Below, in pieces: positions 12,038-19,413 of a DNA stretch of 64,000 nucleotides. The stretch's first letter is position 1. Every line of letters begins with the position of its first letter. The notes under the pieces were generated by a model that had not been told where the DNA came from, made no database searches, and saw nothing but the letters and a program-made list of their open reading frames with translations. This DNA comes from an uncultured Nitrospira sp. Its GTDB lineage: Bacteria; Nitrospirota; Nitrospiria; Nitrospirales; Nitrospiraceae. The stretch lies in assembly GCA_902500995.1 (NCBI GenBank), contig CABVSR010000009.1, positions 99,392 through 163,391 on the forward strand, given 5' to 3'. Both the position numbers and the translations under genes were made by a program.

Positions 12038-13231
12038 TCAATCGGGCATGCGCCGCCTTCGGTTCTTCTTTCGGGCATCGCCCTGAGGGAGGGCACCCAA
12101 GCGAACGATGTCTGATCCATGCCGCTCGATCAATCGATCAAGGGCCGCCACCGCATCCCGTTGGCGCCGGTCGAACAACGGTTCGGGAGCGGAAACCAGA
12201 TCCGACAACCCTAGGCCCACCAAGCGGTACCGCGAGCGCGGCTGGAGCAAATCGGCCAAGGCCCGGCGAATCTCCGGCCACATGTCCGGGTCGTAGTTCA
12301 GCGGGGTCGAAAATGTTCGCTGCCGCGTGGTGATGCGAAAGTGCGCATCCTTCAACTTGACGGTAAATGCACCGGCAGCGAGCCCCTCCAGGCGGAGATC
12401 ATGCGCCAGCGTTTCCAGAAATCCATGGATGATCGGCTCCAGTACGGCGGGATCGTTCGTATCCTCATCGAAGGTCGTTTCGTGGCTCACGCTTTTGGTC
12501 TCGCGCTCGGCCACGACCGGATCGGAATCCACGCCGCGAGCCAGCGACTGGAAGGCCGCCAGGCGCGTGCCCAGGTGGCGAACAAGCGCCGGTTCGAAGC
12601 GAGGGAGGAGCAGGTCGCCGATTGTACGGATGCCCAGACGCTCGATGGCCTCCGTCGACTTGGGCCCCATGCCGGGTAACGAGCGGATCGGCAGCGGGGC
12701 CAGAAAGGCGGCTTCCGAGCCCGGCTCGATCACGGCCAACCCGTCCGGCTTATACGCATCGGCGGCGATCTTGGCGACTGTTTTTCCGGACGCCAGGGCA
12801 ATCGTGCAGGTGAGACCGGTCGTGTGAAGAATATCGGCTTTCACGGCGCGCCCTAAGAGGTGAGGATCCGGATGGCGGGTCTGCAGTCTGGTGGTGTCGG
12901 CATAGAATTCATCGATACTGGTCCATTCGGTTTCAGGGAAGAACCGCTGTGTGACCTCTTGTAGCTGGCGATGGAGGCGGGTGTAAAGCGGGCGGTCCGG
13001 CGGCACGAGGATCAGCTGCGGGCAGAGACGGAGGGCTTGAATGGTCGGCATTGCCGATCGCACTCCGAATCGACGGACCGCATAACTGGCGGCGGCAATG
13101 ATGCCTCGCGGCGGCGGGCCGCCCACGGCCACCGGTTTCCCCGCCAGCGATGGATCGGCCAGCACGGCGGCGGAGGCAAACATCGCGTCGATGTCGCCGA
13201 AGAGAATTTGTCGCGGCCAACGAGGAGCCAT
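12038..13231 (-). CDS. dinB: DNA polymerase IV (Y-family)
   Basis: Translesion DNA polymerase of 397 residues. The palm catalytic acidic residues are visible as Asp13 in FGDIDAMFAS and Asp107-Glu108 in SIDEFYAD. The thumb helix-hairpin-helix (SLPGMGPKSTEAIERLGI) and little-finger region follow. The C-terminus is basic (KKNRRRRMP); I see no canonical beta-clamp binding peptide. It begins six bases after the SprT-like gene stop, so the two are likely one transcript. I see no LexA box upstream. Confidence 0.93.
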   Translation of the reverse strand: MAPRWPRQILFGDIDAMFASAAVLADPSLAGKPVAVGGPPPRGIIAAASYAVRRFGVRSAMPTIQALRLCPQLILVPPDRPLYTRLHRQLQEVTQRFFPETEWTSIDEFYADTTRLQTRHPDPHLLGRAVKADILHTTGLTCTIALASGKTVAKIAADAYKPDGLAVIEPGSEAAFLAPLPIRSLPGMGPKSTEAIERLGIRTIGDLLLPRFEPALVRHLGTRLAAFQSLARGVDSDPVVAERETKSVSHETTFDEDTNDPAVLEPIIHGFLETLAHDLRLEGLAAGAFTVKLKDAHFRITTRQRTFSTPLNYDPDMWPEIRRALADLLQPRSRYRLVGLGLSDLVSAPEPLFDRRQRDAVAALDRLIERHGSDIVRLGALPQGDARKKNRRRRMPD

Positions 13232-13237
13232 GGAGTT

Positions 13238-13849
13238 CTAACTCGTGTGGAACGGCAGACTGAATTGCCGCCCGATGGAGGAAACAGGCGCCGGTTCCCG
13301 TTGCGGCTCATCGCAGGCGACCGCAAATTCACGGAGCGGGCCCTTGCAGGCGCCGCAGAGGTGCCGCCGGGGTTGGATGGTCCGGCGCTGGCGCCGGTAG
13401 ATGGAACCGCATTGCTGGCAGCGCCAGGCATACTTGGCCAGCGCGGCCACTTCTGTGGTCAGCGAATGGTAGATCGTGATGCCGAGGCCGTCATGGTTCA
13501 TGCGCGCCATCATGCGGCGAAAGTCCTGACCATGGTTCGGGCGACGCTTGAGGACATCGTACTGCCACTGATGGATCATTTCGTGGGCGAGGGTTGTAAC
13601 TGTCTCGTGATCCTGGCTGCTACTCGCAACCGGGAGGAGCACAGCCGACAGTCGGATGCAGCGTCGTGGCGTGTGATTGATGGTGTTTTGGGCGAGAATG
13701 TGCCTTGGTCCGACCCGGCAGACAAACATCCCGGCTGAAGAGGTCAGTCGCCGGCTCCATTGAATGGGAATCGGCGGCAAGGCGTTCTGGAAATATCGGC
13801 GGTTGAGCTCGGCCCAGAGGGTGAGCAGCGGTTCGACAGAGGGTGTCAT
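13238..13849 (-). CDS. SprT-like zinc metalloprotease domain protein
   Basis: Protein of 203 residues with the SprT/Spartan fold. The zinc site HEMIHQW (His89, Glu90, His93) is intact, and a C-terminal zinc ribbon (CQQC ... CGAC) is present. Spartan relatives digest DNA-protein crosslinks; bacterial SprT roles are poorly known. Its position directly before dinB, a translesion polymerase, fits a DNA-damage role, which is inference. The start at 13849 (MTPSVEP) is preferred because the upstream open frame overlaps the next gene's 3' end. Confidence 0.85.
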   Translation of the reverse strand: MTPSVEPLLTLWAELNRRYFQNALPPIPIQWSRRLTSSAGMFVCRVGPRHILAQNTINHTPRRCIRLSAVLLPVASSSQDHETVTTLAHEMIHQWQYDVLKRRPNHGQDFRRMMARMNHDGLGITIYHSLTTEVAALAKYAWRCQQCGSIYRRQRRTIQPRRHLCGACKGPLREFAVACDEPQREPAPVSSIGRQFSLPFHTS

Positions 13850-13901
13850 GGTCGTCACAGGATGTTGCGATACAACCGGAGGATCGAGCCTGCCTCCTGC
13901 T

Positions 13902-14933
13902 TTACCGGCCGGACAACTCTTCAATGACCGCGGCGGCCAACAAGGGCACCATGATTTCATGATGTCCGGTGAGGGCGTAGCCTTTCCCGCCTTTCTGAGT
14001 AGGCCGGCGCACCACGTTGGTCATGGGACGATAGTGCGTGAGGAAATCCATGTTGACCGTCGTGATGTTGGTCAGCGAATGGCCGAGATTCCGCCCGAGC
14101 GACACCGCCTTCAGAAACACTTCCGGCAGGATGACGGCCGATCCCAGGTTGAGGTAGACCCCACCTTCCATACCGGAGACGACGGCGGCCAGGCGCCGGA
14201 AGTCCAGCAGTGATCCCGCGCCGATAGCCGCGCCATCCGCGGACGGATGCATGTGGATGATGTCGGTGCCGACGGCCACATGCACCGTGACGGGAAGCCC
14301 GAGTCTGGCTCCCGTCGCCAGCAGGCTGGTGGCGCGATGTGGAAACTCCTGTTTGTGGCGATTGATATACAAGCCAAGTGATTCGCCAAGACCCAGGCCT
14401 TCTTTCATGCCGAGCGTGATCGCCTCGTTGAGCATCCGGCCTGTTTCTTCCGCCATCCCGAATCGACCGGAGTCGATCTCCGCGTCCACTTCCTCGGACG
14501 TGTGCCCCATGAAGGCCAACTCGAAGTCGTGGATGATGACGGCCCCATTCATGGCGAGGGCGGTCACGATGCCGCGCTCCATCAGGTCCACGAGCAGCGG
14601 GCCCAACCCGACCTTCACGACGTGGGCGCCCATGCCGGCAATCACCGGCCGGCCGCGGCGATGCGCCTTCGCAATAGCCTGGGCCACTTCTCGCAACGTC
14701 TTGACCGCGAGGATGTCGGGTAAGGAATCGAGAAACCGTTTGAACGAGCGGCCGCCGGTCCAGACCTTGGCAAAGTTGGACACCTGCACCTTGCTGTGCC
14801 GCCGCTGGAGCGGATAGGTCTTCAAGCGAGACGCATCGATCGGTTTGATGATCGCGGGGGGCGTCGCGGATCGCGCGGGACGCTTAGGCCGGGTTGGCAA
14901 GAACGTGGTCCTCAATGAGTTCGCAGAGCACAT
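13902..14933 (-). CDS. Conserved protein of unknown function between gmhA and the sprT/dinB pair
   Basis: I do not recognise this family with confidence. The 343-residue product is soluble and rich in Gly/Ala, with repeated Rossmann-like beta-alpha stretches (VIAGMGAHVVKVGLGP, AMNGAVIIHDFELAF) and conserved-looking polar clusters: GHTSEEVDAE, GRFGMAEETGR, GTDIIHMHPSADGAAIG, LTGHHEIMVPLL. These look like nucleotide or sugar-phosphate binding loops. The first about 50 bases overlap gmhA; TTG codons at 14915 or 14900 (the latter after GAGGA) are alternative starts. The tight overlap suggests a role tied to sedoheptulose-7-phosphate or heptose metabolism, which is inference only. Confidence 0.8.
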   Translation of the reverse strand: MCSANSLRTTFLPTRPKRPARSATPPAIIKPIDASRLKTYPLQRRHSKVQVSNFAKVWTGGRSFKRFLDSLPDILAVKTLREVAQAIAKAHRRGRPVIAGMGAHVVKVGLGPLLVDLMERGIVTALAMNGAVIIHDFELAFMGHTSEEVDAEIDSGRFGMAEETGRMLNEAITLGMKEGLGLGESLGLYINRHKQEFPHRATSLLATGARLGLPVTVHVAVGTDIIHMHPSADGAAIGAGSLLDFRRLAAVVSGMEGGVYLNLGSAVILPEVFLKAVSLGRNLGHSLTNITTVNMDFLTHYRPMTNVVRRPTQKGGKGYALTGHHEIMVPLLAAAVIEELSGR

Positions 14934-15462
14934 GGCCCAGCGTGATGTGACTTTCTTGAATGCGTGCCGTCACGGTCGAAGGCACCACGAAGCCGTAATC
15001 GACCATGCCTGCCAGTTTGCCCCCGGAGCCGCCGGTCCAGGCGACCGTCGTGAGGCCCAAGGCCCTGGCCGCTTCGACGCCCTTCAGCACATTGGGCGAA
15101 TTGCCGCTGGTGCTGATGGCAATGGCCACGTCTCCCGCCTGCCCGTGCGCGCGCACCTGACGGGCGAAGAGTTCCTCGAAGCCGTAGTCGTTGGCGATGC
15201 AGGTAATGGCGGCGATGTCCGTGGCGAGCGCGATGGCGGGGAACGGCGCGCGCTCCCGCTTGTAGCGGCCCACGAACTCGGCGGCGATGTGGGCGGCATC
15301 CGTAGCACTGCCGCCGTTGCCGAAGAGCAACACTTTATGTCCGGTTTGTAAGGCGCGGCCGAGGAGTTGCGCGACCTGCACGATCTTCTCGGCATGGTCC
15401 CGCGCGAAGCGCCGCTTGACCTCGGCGCTCTCGTCGAACGCCTTGATGGCAAACTCTTTCAT
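14884..15462 (-). CDS. gmhA: Phosphoheptose isomerase
   Basis: SIS-domain enzyme of 192 residues converting sedoheptulose 7-phosphate to D-glycero-D-manno-heptose 7-phosphate, the first step of ADP-heptose synthesis for LPS. Family marks: LLFGNGGSATDAAHIAAEFVGRY, ALATDIAAITCIANDYGFE, and AISTSGNSPNVLKG. The length is standard. It overlaps the following unknown gene by about 50 bases, and rfaE2 lies 3 kb downstream on the same strand. Confidence 0.96.
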   Translation of the reverse strand: MKEFAIKAFDESAEVKRRFARDHAEKIVQVAQLLGRALQTGHKVLLFGNGGSATDAAHIAAEFVGRYKRERAPFPAIALATDIAAITCIANDYGFEELFARQVRAHGQAGDVAIAISTSGNSPNVLKGVEAARALGLTTVAWTGGSGGKLAGMVDYGFVVPSTVTARIQESHITLGHVLCELIEDHVLANPA

Positions 15463-15515
15463 CGTGCGGAATTGTAGGGAAGCCCTCGGCCACTGTCAAA
15501 CGAGGCGAGCCGGCG

Positions 15516-16469
15516 CTACTTGCCGGGCGAGGTGGGCGAGGATCGTTTGCCGATCATGTTCATCGCCAGCGCCAGCATGGAGCCGACATCCGACACATTG
15601 GCCGGCAGCACGAGTGTGTTGCTGGCCTTGGCCAATTCCCCGAACTTGGTGATGTACTGTTCGGCGACCCGCAATTGCACGGCTTCGTATCCGCCGGGAA
15701 CTTGTGTGGACTCGGCGACCTTACGCAGTCCCTCGGCGGTGGCGCTCGCGATCGCCGTAATGGCGGCCGCCGCGCCCTCGGCCTCGTTGATCTGCTGCTG
15801 CTTTTTCGCCTCGGACGCTTTGATGACCTGTTGCTTCTCGCCTTCCGCCTGATTGATGGCGGCGTCGCGCTCGCCTTCGGAGGTGAGAATCACCGCGCGT
15901 TTTTCCCGCTCGGCGCGCATCTGCTTTTCCATCGCGGCCAAGACATCCTTCGGCGGCGTGATGTTCTTGATCTCGTACCGGAGAACCTTCACGCCCCAGG
16001 GCTCGGTGGCCTTGTCCAGTTCATTGACCACCTGGCTGTTGATGTTGGTGCGTTCCTCAAACGTGCGGTCGAGTTCGATTTTGCCGATCTCGCTGCGGAG
16101 CGCGGTTTGGGCAAGCTGGGTGATGGCAAAGCGGTAATCGCTGATGCCGTAGGAGGCGCGTTGCGGGTCCAGCACTTTCGAATAGAGGATGCCGTCCACC
16201 CCGACCTGCACGTTGTCGCGGGTGATACAGATCTGCTCGGGGATATCGATGGCGGTTTCTTTCAGCGAATGTTTGTATTGCACACTGTCGAGAAACGGCC
16301 AGAGAATATGGAACCCCGCGCCGAGCGTGCGCGAATACCGGCCGAGACGTTCGACAACGTAGGCGCTCTGTTGTGGCACCACACGGGCGGTTTTGGAAAT
16401 GACCAACAGGACAAGGCCCGCGAGAAATATGACGACCCACAGTCCGCCCGGCATGCCGCTATCCTCCAT
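15516..16469 (-). CDS. SPFH/Band 7 (stomatin-like) membrane protein
   Basis: QmcA-type stomatin homologue of 317 residues. One N-terminal membrane segment (about residues 7-25) is followed by the SPFH domain (QQSAYVVERLGRY to LDRTFEERTNIN) and a long Ala/Glu/Lys/Gln-rich coiled coil (about 180-250). It probably forms oligomeric rings or lipid-domain scaffolds in the inner membrane. The upstream gene encodes NfeD, the usual stomatin partner, with a 12-base gap, so the two form an operon. Confidence 0.93.
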   Translation of the reverse strand: MEDSGMPGGLWVVIFLAGLVLLVISKTARVVPQQSAYVVERLGRYSRTLGAGFHILWPFLDSVQYKHSLKETAIDIPEQICITRDNVQVGVDGILYSKVLDPQRASYGISDYRFAITQLAQTALRSEIGKIELDRTFEERTNINSQVVNELDKATEPWGVKVLRYEIKNITPPKDVLAAMEKQMRAEREKRAVILTSEGERDAAINQAEGEKQQVIKASEAKKQQQINEAEGAAAAITAIASATAEGLRKVAESTQVPGGYEAVQLRVAEQYITKFGELAKASNTLVLPANVSDVGSMLALAMNMIGKRSSPTSPGK

Positions 16470-16481
16470 GATGGTGCGACC

Positions 16482-16916
16482 TCATTCAGGTTTGATCCAC
16501 AAGGTGATGCCGTCCACATGATCGACGAGACTGCGTTGGCCTTTGGTCAGCGGCCTGCTCCCGAGGTTGTGCGCATTCCATGTGCTGCCTCGGCATTCCG
16601 CCTTGCCCCGGCCGTCCGGAGGAATGTCTTCCAGGACGATGGCCGTTTCACCGCCCATGGTATCGACCGGCGACACACCGCCGCGGTCGGGTTTCATGAG
16701 ACGGCGCAGTGGTTGGCGGAGGAGGACCAGGGAACCTGCGGAAAAGACCGAAAACAGCAGCCAGGACATCCACGCGCTCTGGATCACCCCCAGGCCGACC
16801 AGCGCGCCGACCAGCAGCGCGCCGATGCCGAAGAACAACATATAGAAGCCGCCGGGCGTGAGCATTTCGCCGGCGAGTAGAAAGAGTCCCAGAAAGGCCC
16901 AGAGCCACCAACTCAT
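16482..16916 (-). CDS. NfeD-like membrane protein
   Basis: Protein of 144 residues: two or three N-terminal membrane segments (WLWAFLGLFLLAGEML, MLFFGIGALLVGALVGLGV, MSWLLFSVFSAGSLVLL) and a C-terminal soluble OB-fold-like part (GGETAIVLEDIPPDGRGKAE). This is the short NfeD form (YbbK type) that partners the stomatin encoded next. There is no ClpP-like protease domain. It is first gene of the nfeD-stomatin pair. Confidence 0.9.
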   Translation of the reverse strand: MSWWLWAFLGLFLLAGEMLTPGGFYMLFFGIGALLVGALVGLGVIQSAWMSWLLFSVFSAGSLVLLRQPLRRLMKPDRGGVSPVDTMGGETAIVLEDIPPDGRGKAECRGSTWNAHNLGSRPLTKGQRSLVDHVDGITLWIKPE

Positions 16917-17055
16917 CGCACCTCCTCAGCCGGCACCACTCGTCGGAGCGCGCAGGATTTCACGCGAAAGAATATGCGTCTTTGCCGGGAGCGTCAAGGA
17001 TTGCCGCCAAACTCGCCTGCATGGAATCCTCATGATTGTGATATAGTCCGCGGTC

Positions 17056-18312
17056 ATGCCTGCGGATACTCCCGTTAAAGCACTCATCCTGGCCTTCACC
17101 GATGCGCCGCCTCTCGCGGCCTACGTCATCAACCGCCTGCAGCCTGAACTGCTCTGTTTTTTTGTGCCGGAGTCGGCGAAGGCCCAAGTCGAATCCGCTG
17201 TGCAGCCGTTGGTCCAGCAAATGCCGAAGCGCTGGGATTGGGTGGTGACGCCTGATCCGGCCGACATGTTGGCCTGCCATCGCGCGCTATCGCGAAGCGT
17301 GCATGATCTCCTCCGCACCTGGTCGGTGCAGGTGGGTGAAGTGGTCGTCGATCTGACCGGGGCGACGCCGGCTATGGCCGCGGCCTTGGCGACCGTAAGC
17401 CAGCCTTGGACGTCCCGCATGATCAGTCTGGTTGAGGCAGCAGGATCGGACGAGAGCGAACAGATCACGGTCGATGGTCTCACCAAGCGCTGGGTCCAGG
17501 GCAATCCTTGGGACGAATCGGCGGTGGTCGTGCGTCGTGAAGCCAGTGAGGCGTTCAACCAGGGATCGTTCAGAGCCGCCGCTACGCTGTTCCATACGCT
17601 GGAAGCTCGCGTGAGCGGCGGACAGAAGCCGCTGTACCGCGCCCTCGCGGACCTCGCGCTGGGGTATGGTCTCTGGGAACAGTTTCACTATCGCCAGGCG
17701 TGGGACAAGCTGAAGACCTCATTAAAGGCGCTCGACATGGCCTCGATCTGGGGCGGGCCACCGGGACTGAAAGAGCTGCTGCCCTCGATCAAGGCGAACA
17801 GCGGGTTCTTGGAAAAGCTGGTGCTTGACCCGGCTGAGGTCAAAGAGGGCGTCGTGCTCGATCTGCTGGCGCATGCGCACCGCCGCGGCCATGCCGACCA
17901 TGATTATGAACGTGCCATGATTGCGCTGATGCGCGCGCTGGAAGCCTTCGCCCAACGCCAGTTGTTCAAGCAATACAAGATCAAGACCTGGGATGTGCAA
18001 CCGGATCAGTTGCCCGACGCCTTACGAGACACCTGCCGTGCCTGTTACCTGGACGATGTCGATGGTAAGTATAAGCTCCCGCTGCCGAGCCAGTGGCGCG
18101 CCCTGGCAGGGTTTGGTGATCCGGTGGGGCAGGCCTTTGTCCGCGATTGGCCCAAGATGAAACCGCTGCTCGATGCCGCCAATCATGCGGTACTGGGCCA
18201 CGGGTTCGAGGCGATCAAAGGCGAGCGAGTGCAGCAGCTTTCCGATATCGTCATGAAGCTCACCGGCGTGAACGAGTCTTCCCTGCCGAAGTTTCCCGTC
18301 CTCGGTCTGTAA
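17056..18312 (+). CDS. CARF-domain protein of the Cas02710/Csm6-like family, outside any CRISPR locus
   Basis: Protein of 418 residues. The N-terminal 130 residues look like a CARF Rossmann domain: VKALILAFT strand, then VVVDLTGATPAM (Asp99-Met107), matching the DxTGGTK-type loop of Cas02710 proteins but with Gly-Lys changed to Ala-Pro. The C-terminal half has RALEAFAQRQLF and ANHAVLGHGFEAI (residues 375-387), which align in my reading with the HEPN segments of this family; the usual Arg before the N(x)nH motif is Ala. No Cas gene or repeat array is near. A TATAGT -10-like hexamer ends 8 bases before the ATG. The family call is from memory of its motifs. Confidence 0.7.
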   Translation: MPADTPVKALILAFTDAPPLAAYVINRLQPELLCFFVPESAKAQVESAVQPLVQQMPKRWDWVVTPDPADMLACHRALSRSVHDLLRTWSVQVGEVVVDLTGATPAMAAALATVSQPWTSRMISLVEAAGSDESEQITVDGLTKRWVQGNPWDESAVVVRREASEAFNQGSFRAAATLFHTLEARVSGGQKPLYRALADLALGYGLWEQFHYRQAWDKLKTSLKALDMASIWGGPPGLKELLPSIKANSGFLEKLVLDPAEVKEGVVLDLLAHAHRRGHADHDYERAMIALMRALEAFAQRQLFKQYKIKTWDVQPDQLPDALRDTCRACYLDDVDGKYKLPLPSQWRALAGFGDPVGQAFVRDWPKMKPLLDAANHAVLGHGFEAIKGERVQQLSDIVMKLTGVNESSLPKFPVLGL

Positions 18313-18313
18313 G

Positions 18314-18342
18314 AGCTGATGGCCGATAGCCAATAGCTGATT
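18314..18342. repeat. Left inverted repeat flanking the S23 gene
   Basis: The sequence AGCTGATGGCCGATAGCC followed by AATAGCTGAT is built from near-repeats of GCTGATGGC/GATAGC. A similar sequence in inverted orientation lies at 18770-18800, on the other side of the four-helix-bundle gene. A related pair without a gene lies at 36098-36178. Confidence 0.6.
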
Positions 18343-18374
18343 GTCTGATAGACAGAAAGAGAAAATGGACAGGC

Positions 18375-18734
18375 ATGCCTTTTCGGTTTGAAAGCTTGGA
18401 AATTTGGCACATGGCCAGAGGGTATTCCCGGACGGTGTACTGCGCGACCGCCAAGTTCCCACGCCACGAGGACTACGGTTTACGATCCCAGATGAATCGA
18501 GCCGCTAACTCAATTGGCCTGAACATTGCCGAGGGTTCAGCGAAAGGAAGCAGCAAAGCGTTCGACTACCATCTTGAAGTGGCTGTAGGGTCAACTTTCG
18601 AAGTGGCGGCCGCTGCTTTCCTCGCCGCTGATAACGCATACATTTCCGGTGAGGAACAGAAGGAACTGTATGCGGAAGGCCAGAAGCTCGCGAGGAGCAT
18701 AAATGCTTTTCGGAATACCTTGCCGCAGGGATGA
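18375..18734 (+). CDS. Four-helix-bundle protein (S23 / 23S rRNA intervening-sequence type)
   Basis: Protein of 119 residues of the S23 family: FESLEIWHMARGYSRTVY, then LRSQMNRAANSIGLNIAEGSAKGSS, the family's most conserved stretch, then a long helix. Members form pentamers of four-helix bundles; their function is unknown, and some lie in rRNA intervening sequences. Here the gene is free-standing and bounded by inverted repeats of the GCTGATGGCC type, suggesting it arrived as a small mobile cassette between the CARF gene and the thioesterase gene. Base use (more A+T) differs from its neighbours. Confidence 0.88.
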   Translation: MPFRFESLEIWHMARGYSRTVYCATAKFPRHEDYGLRSQMNRAANSIGLNIAEGSAKGSSKAFDYHLEVAVGSTFEVAAAAFLAADNAYISGEEQKELYAEGQKLARSINAFRNTLPQG

Positions 18735-18769
18735 CATGCTATCGATCTTTGGCATCGTCGTTTCTTCAT

Positions 18770-18800
18770 GCCATCGGCCATCAGCGATCAGCCATCTGCT
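18770..18800. repeat. Right inverted repeat flanking the S23 gene
   Basis: GCCATCGGCCATCAGCGATC followed by AGCCATCTGCT is, read on the minus strand, a close relative of the left repeat at 18314-18342. It ends three bases before the thioesterase ATG, so the cassette insertion replaced or shifted that gene's leader. Confidence 0.6.
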
Positions 18801-18802
18801 TC

Positions 18803-19204
18803 ATGGAAATTAGAATTTATTACGAAGACACCGACTGCGGCGGAGTCGTGTACTATGCCAACTACCTCAAATATTTCGAACGGGCGAGAACGCAGTATCT
18901 CGAAGAGCGGGGATTGTCGGTTGCGGACCTGCGCGATCAAGGGACGCAGTTCGTCGTGGTGCATGCCGAGGTGGATTACCGGTCACCCGCGCGCTACGGC
19001 GACACATTGGTGATCGAGACCAGTCTGGCGGGTACCAGCCAGGTGTCGTTCACGTTTGCGCATGTGTTGCGGGAGCGGGCGAGCGGGCGTATTGTGGTGG
19101 AGGGCTCGGCCAAACTGGTCACGGTCGACGATCAGCTGAAAGTGAAACGGCTCGACAAGGCCGTTCTGGCTGCGGTACAAGGACCTCCACAAACGAGGAA
19201 CTAA
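18803..19204 (+). CDS. ybgC: Acyl-CoA thioesterase, YbgC/4-hydroxybenzoyl-CoA thioesterase family
   Basis: Hot-dog-fold thioesterase of 133 residues. It opens with the family signature IYYEDTDCGGVVYYANYLKYFERAR, where the Asp of YEDTD is the catalytic residue, and continues with the usual core (VHAEVDYRSPARYGDTLVIE). Relatives act on acyl-CoAs or acyl-ACPs near the membrane. The ATG at 18803 is chosen over the upstream start at 18731, whose extra residues come from the inverted repeat. Its TAA overlaps the ATG of the next small gene. Confidence 0.93.
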   Translation: MEIRIYYEDTDCGGVVYYANYLKYFERARTQYLEERGLSVADLRDQGTQFVVVHAEVDYRSPARYGDTLVIETSLAGTSQVSFTFAHVLRERASGRIVVEGSAKLVTVDDQLKVKRLDKAVLAAVQGPPQTRN

Positions 19205-19317
19205 TGGATAAACTGGGCACATGGCTGGCGGTTACGGGTGTGGCTATCGGATTCGTGGTCCTCGCCTGGCTCCTCTTCTCCGACAATCCTTCCGACAAGA
19301 AAAAGAAGAAACCCTGA
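19204..19317 (+). CDS. 37-residue single-span membrane peptide
   Basis: The ATG shares its A with the stop of the thioesterase gene (TAATG), a typical translational coupling. The product is MDKLGTW, a hydrophobic stretch of about 18 residues (LAVTGVAIGFVVLAWLLF), then SDNPSDKKKKKP, so it has one membrane helix with a positively charged cytoplasmic tail. I know no family. The coupling and the clear membrane-plus-Lys-tail design argue that it is real; it may anchor or regulate the thioesterase, which is inference. Confidence 0.6.
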   Translation: MDKLGTWLAVTGVAIGFVVLAWLLFSDNPSDKKKKKP

Positions 19318-19413
19318 CTCGTCTTGTGAATCTCTCTGCTGCGGATGTACCGCTCCGTCTCGGCACCTCCTTTTCACGGTTGCTGTGAACCAGCCGGCGT
19401 AGCCAAGTAGCGA

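Noticed and set aside
15675..16880. Plus-strand open frame of 401 codons opposite the stomatin and nfeD genes
   Set aside because: Antisense to two coupled, clearly identified genes; no ribosome binding site or domain.
17056..18312. CRISPR locus around the CARF-like gene
   Set aside because: I looked for regularly spaced repeats and cas genes on both sides and found neither; the gene is isolated.
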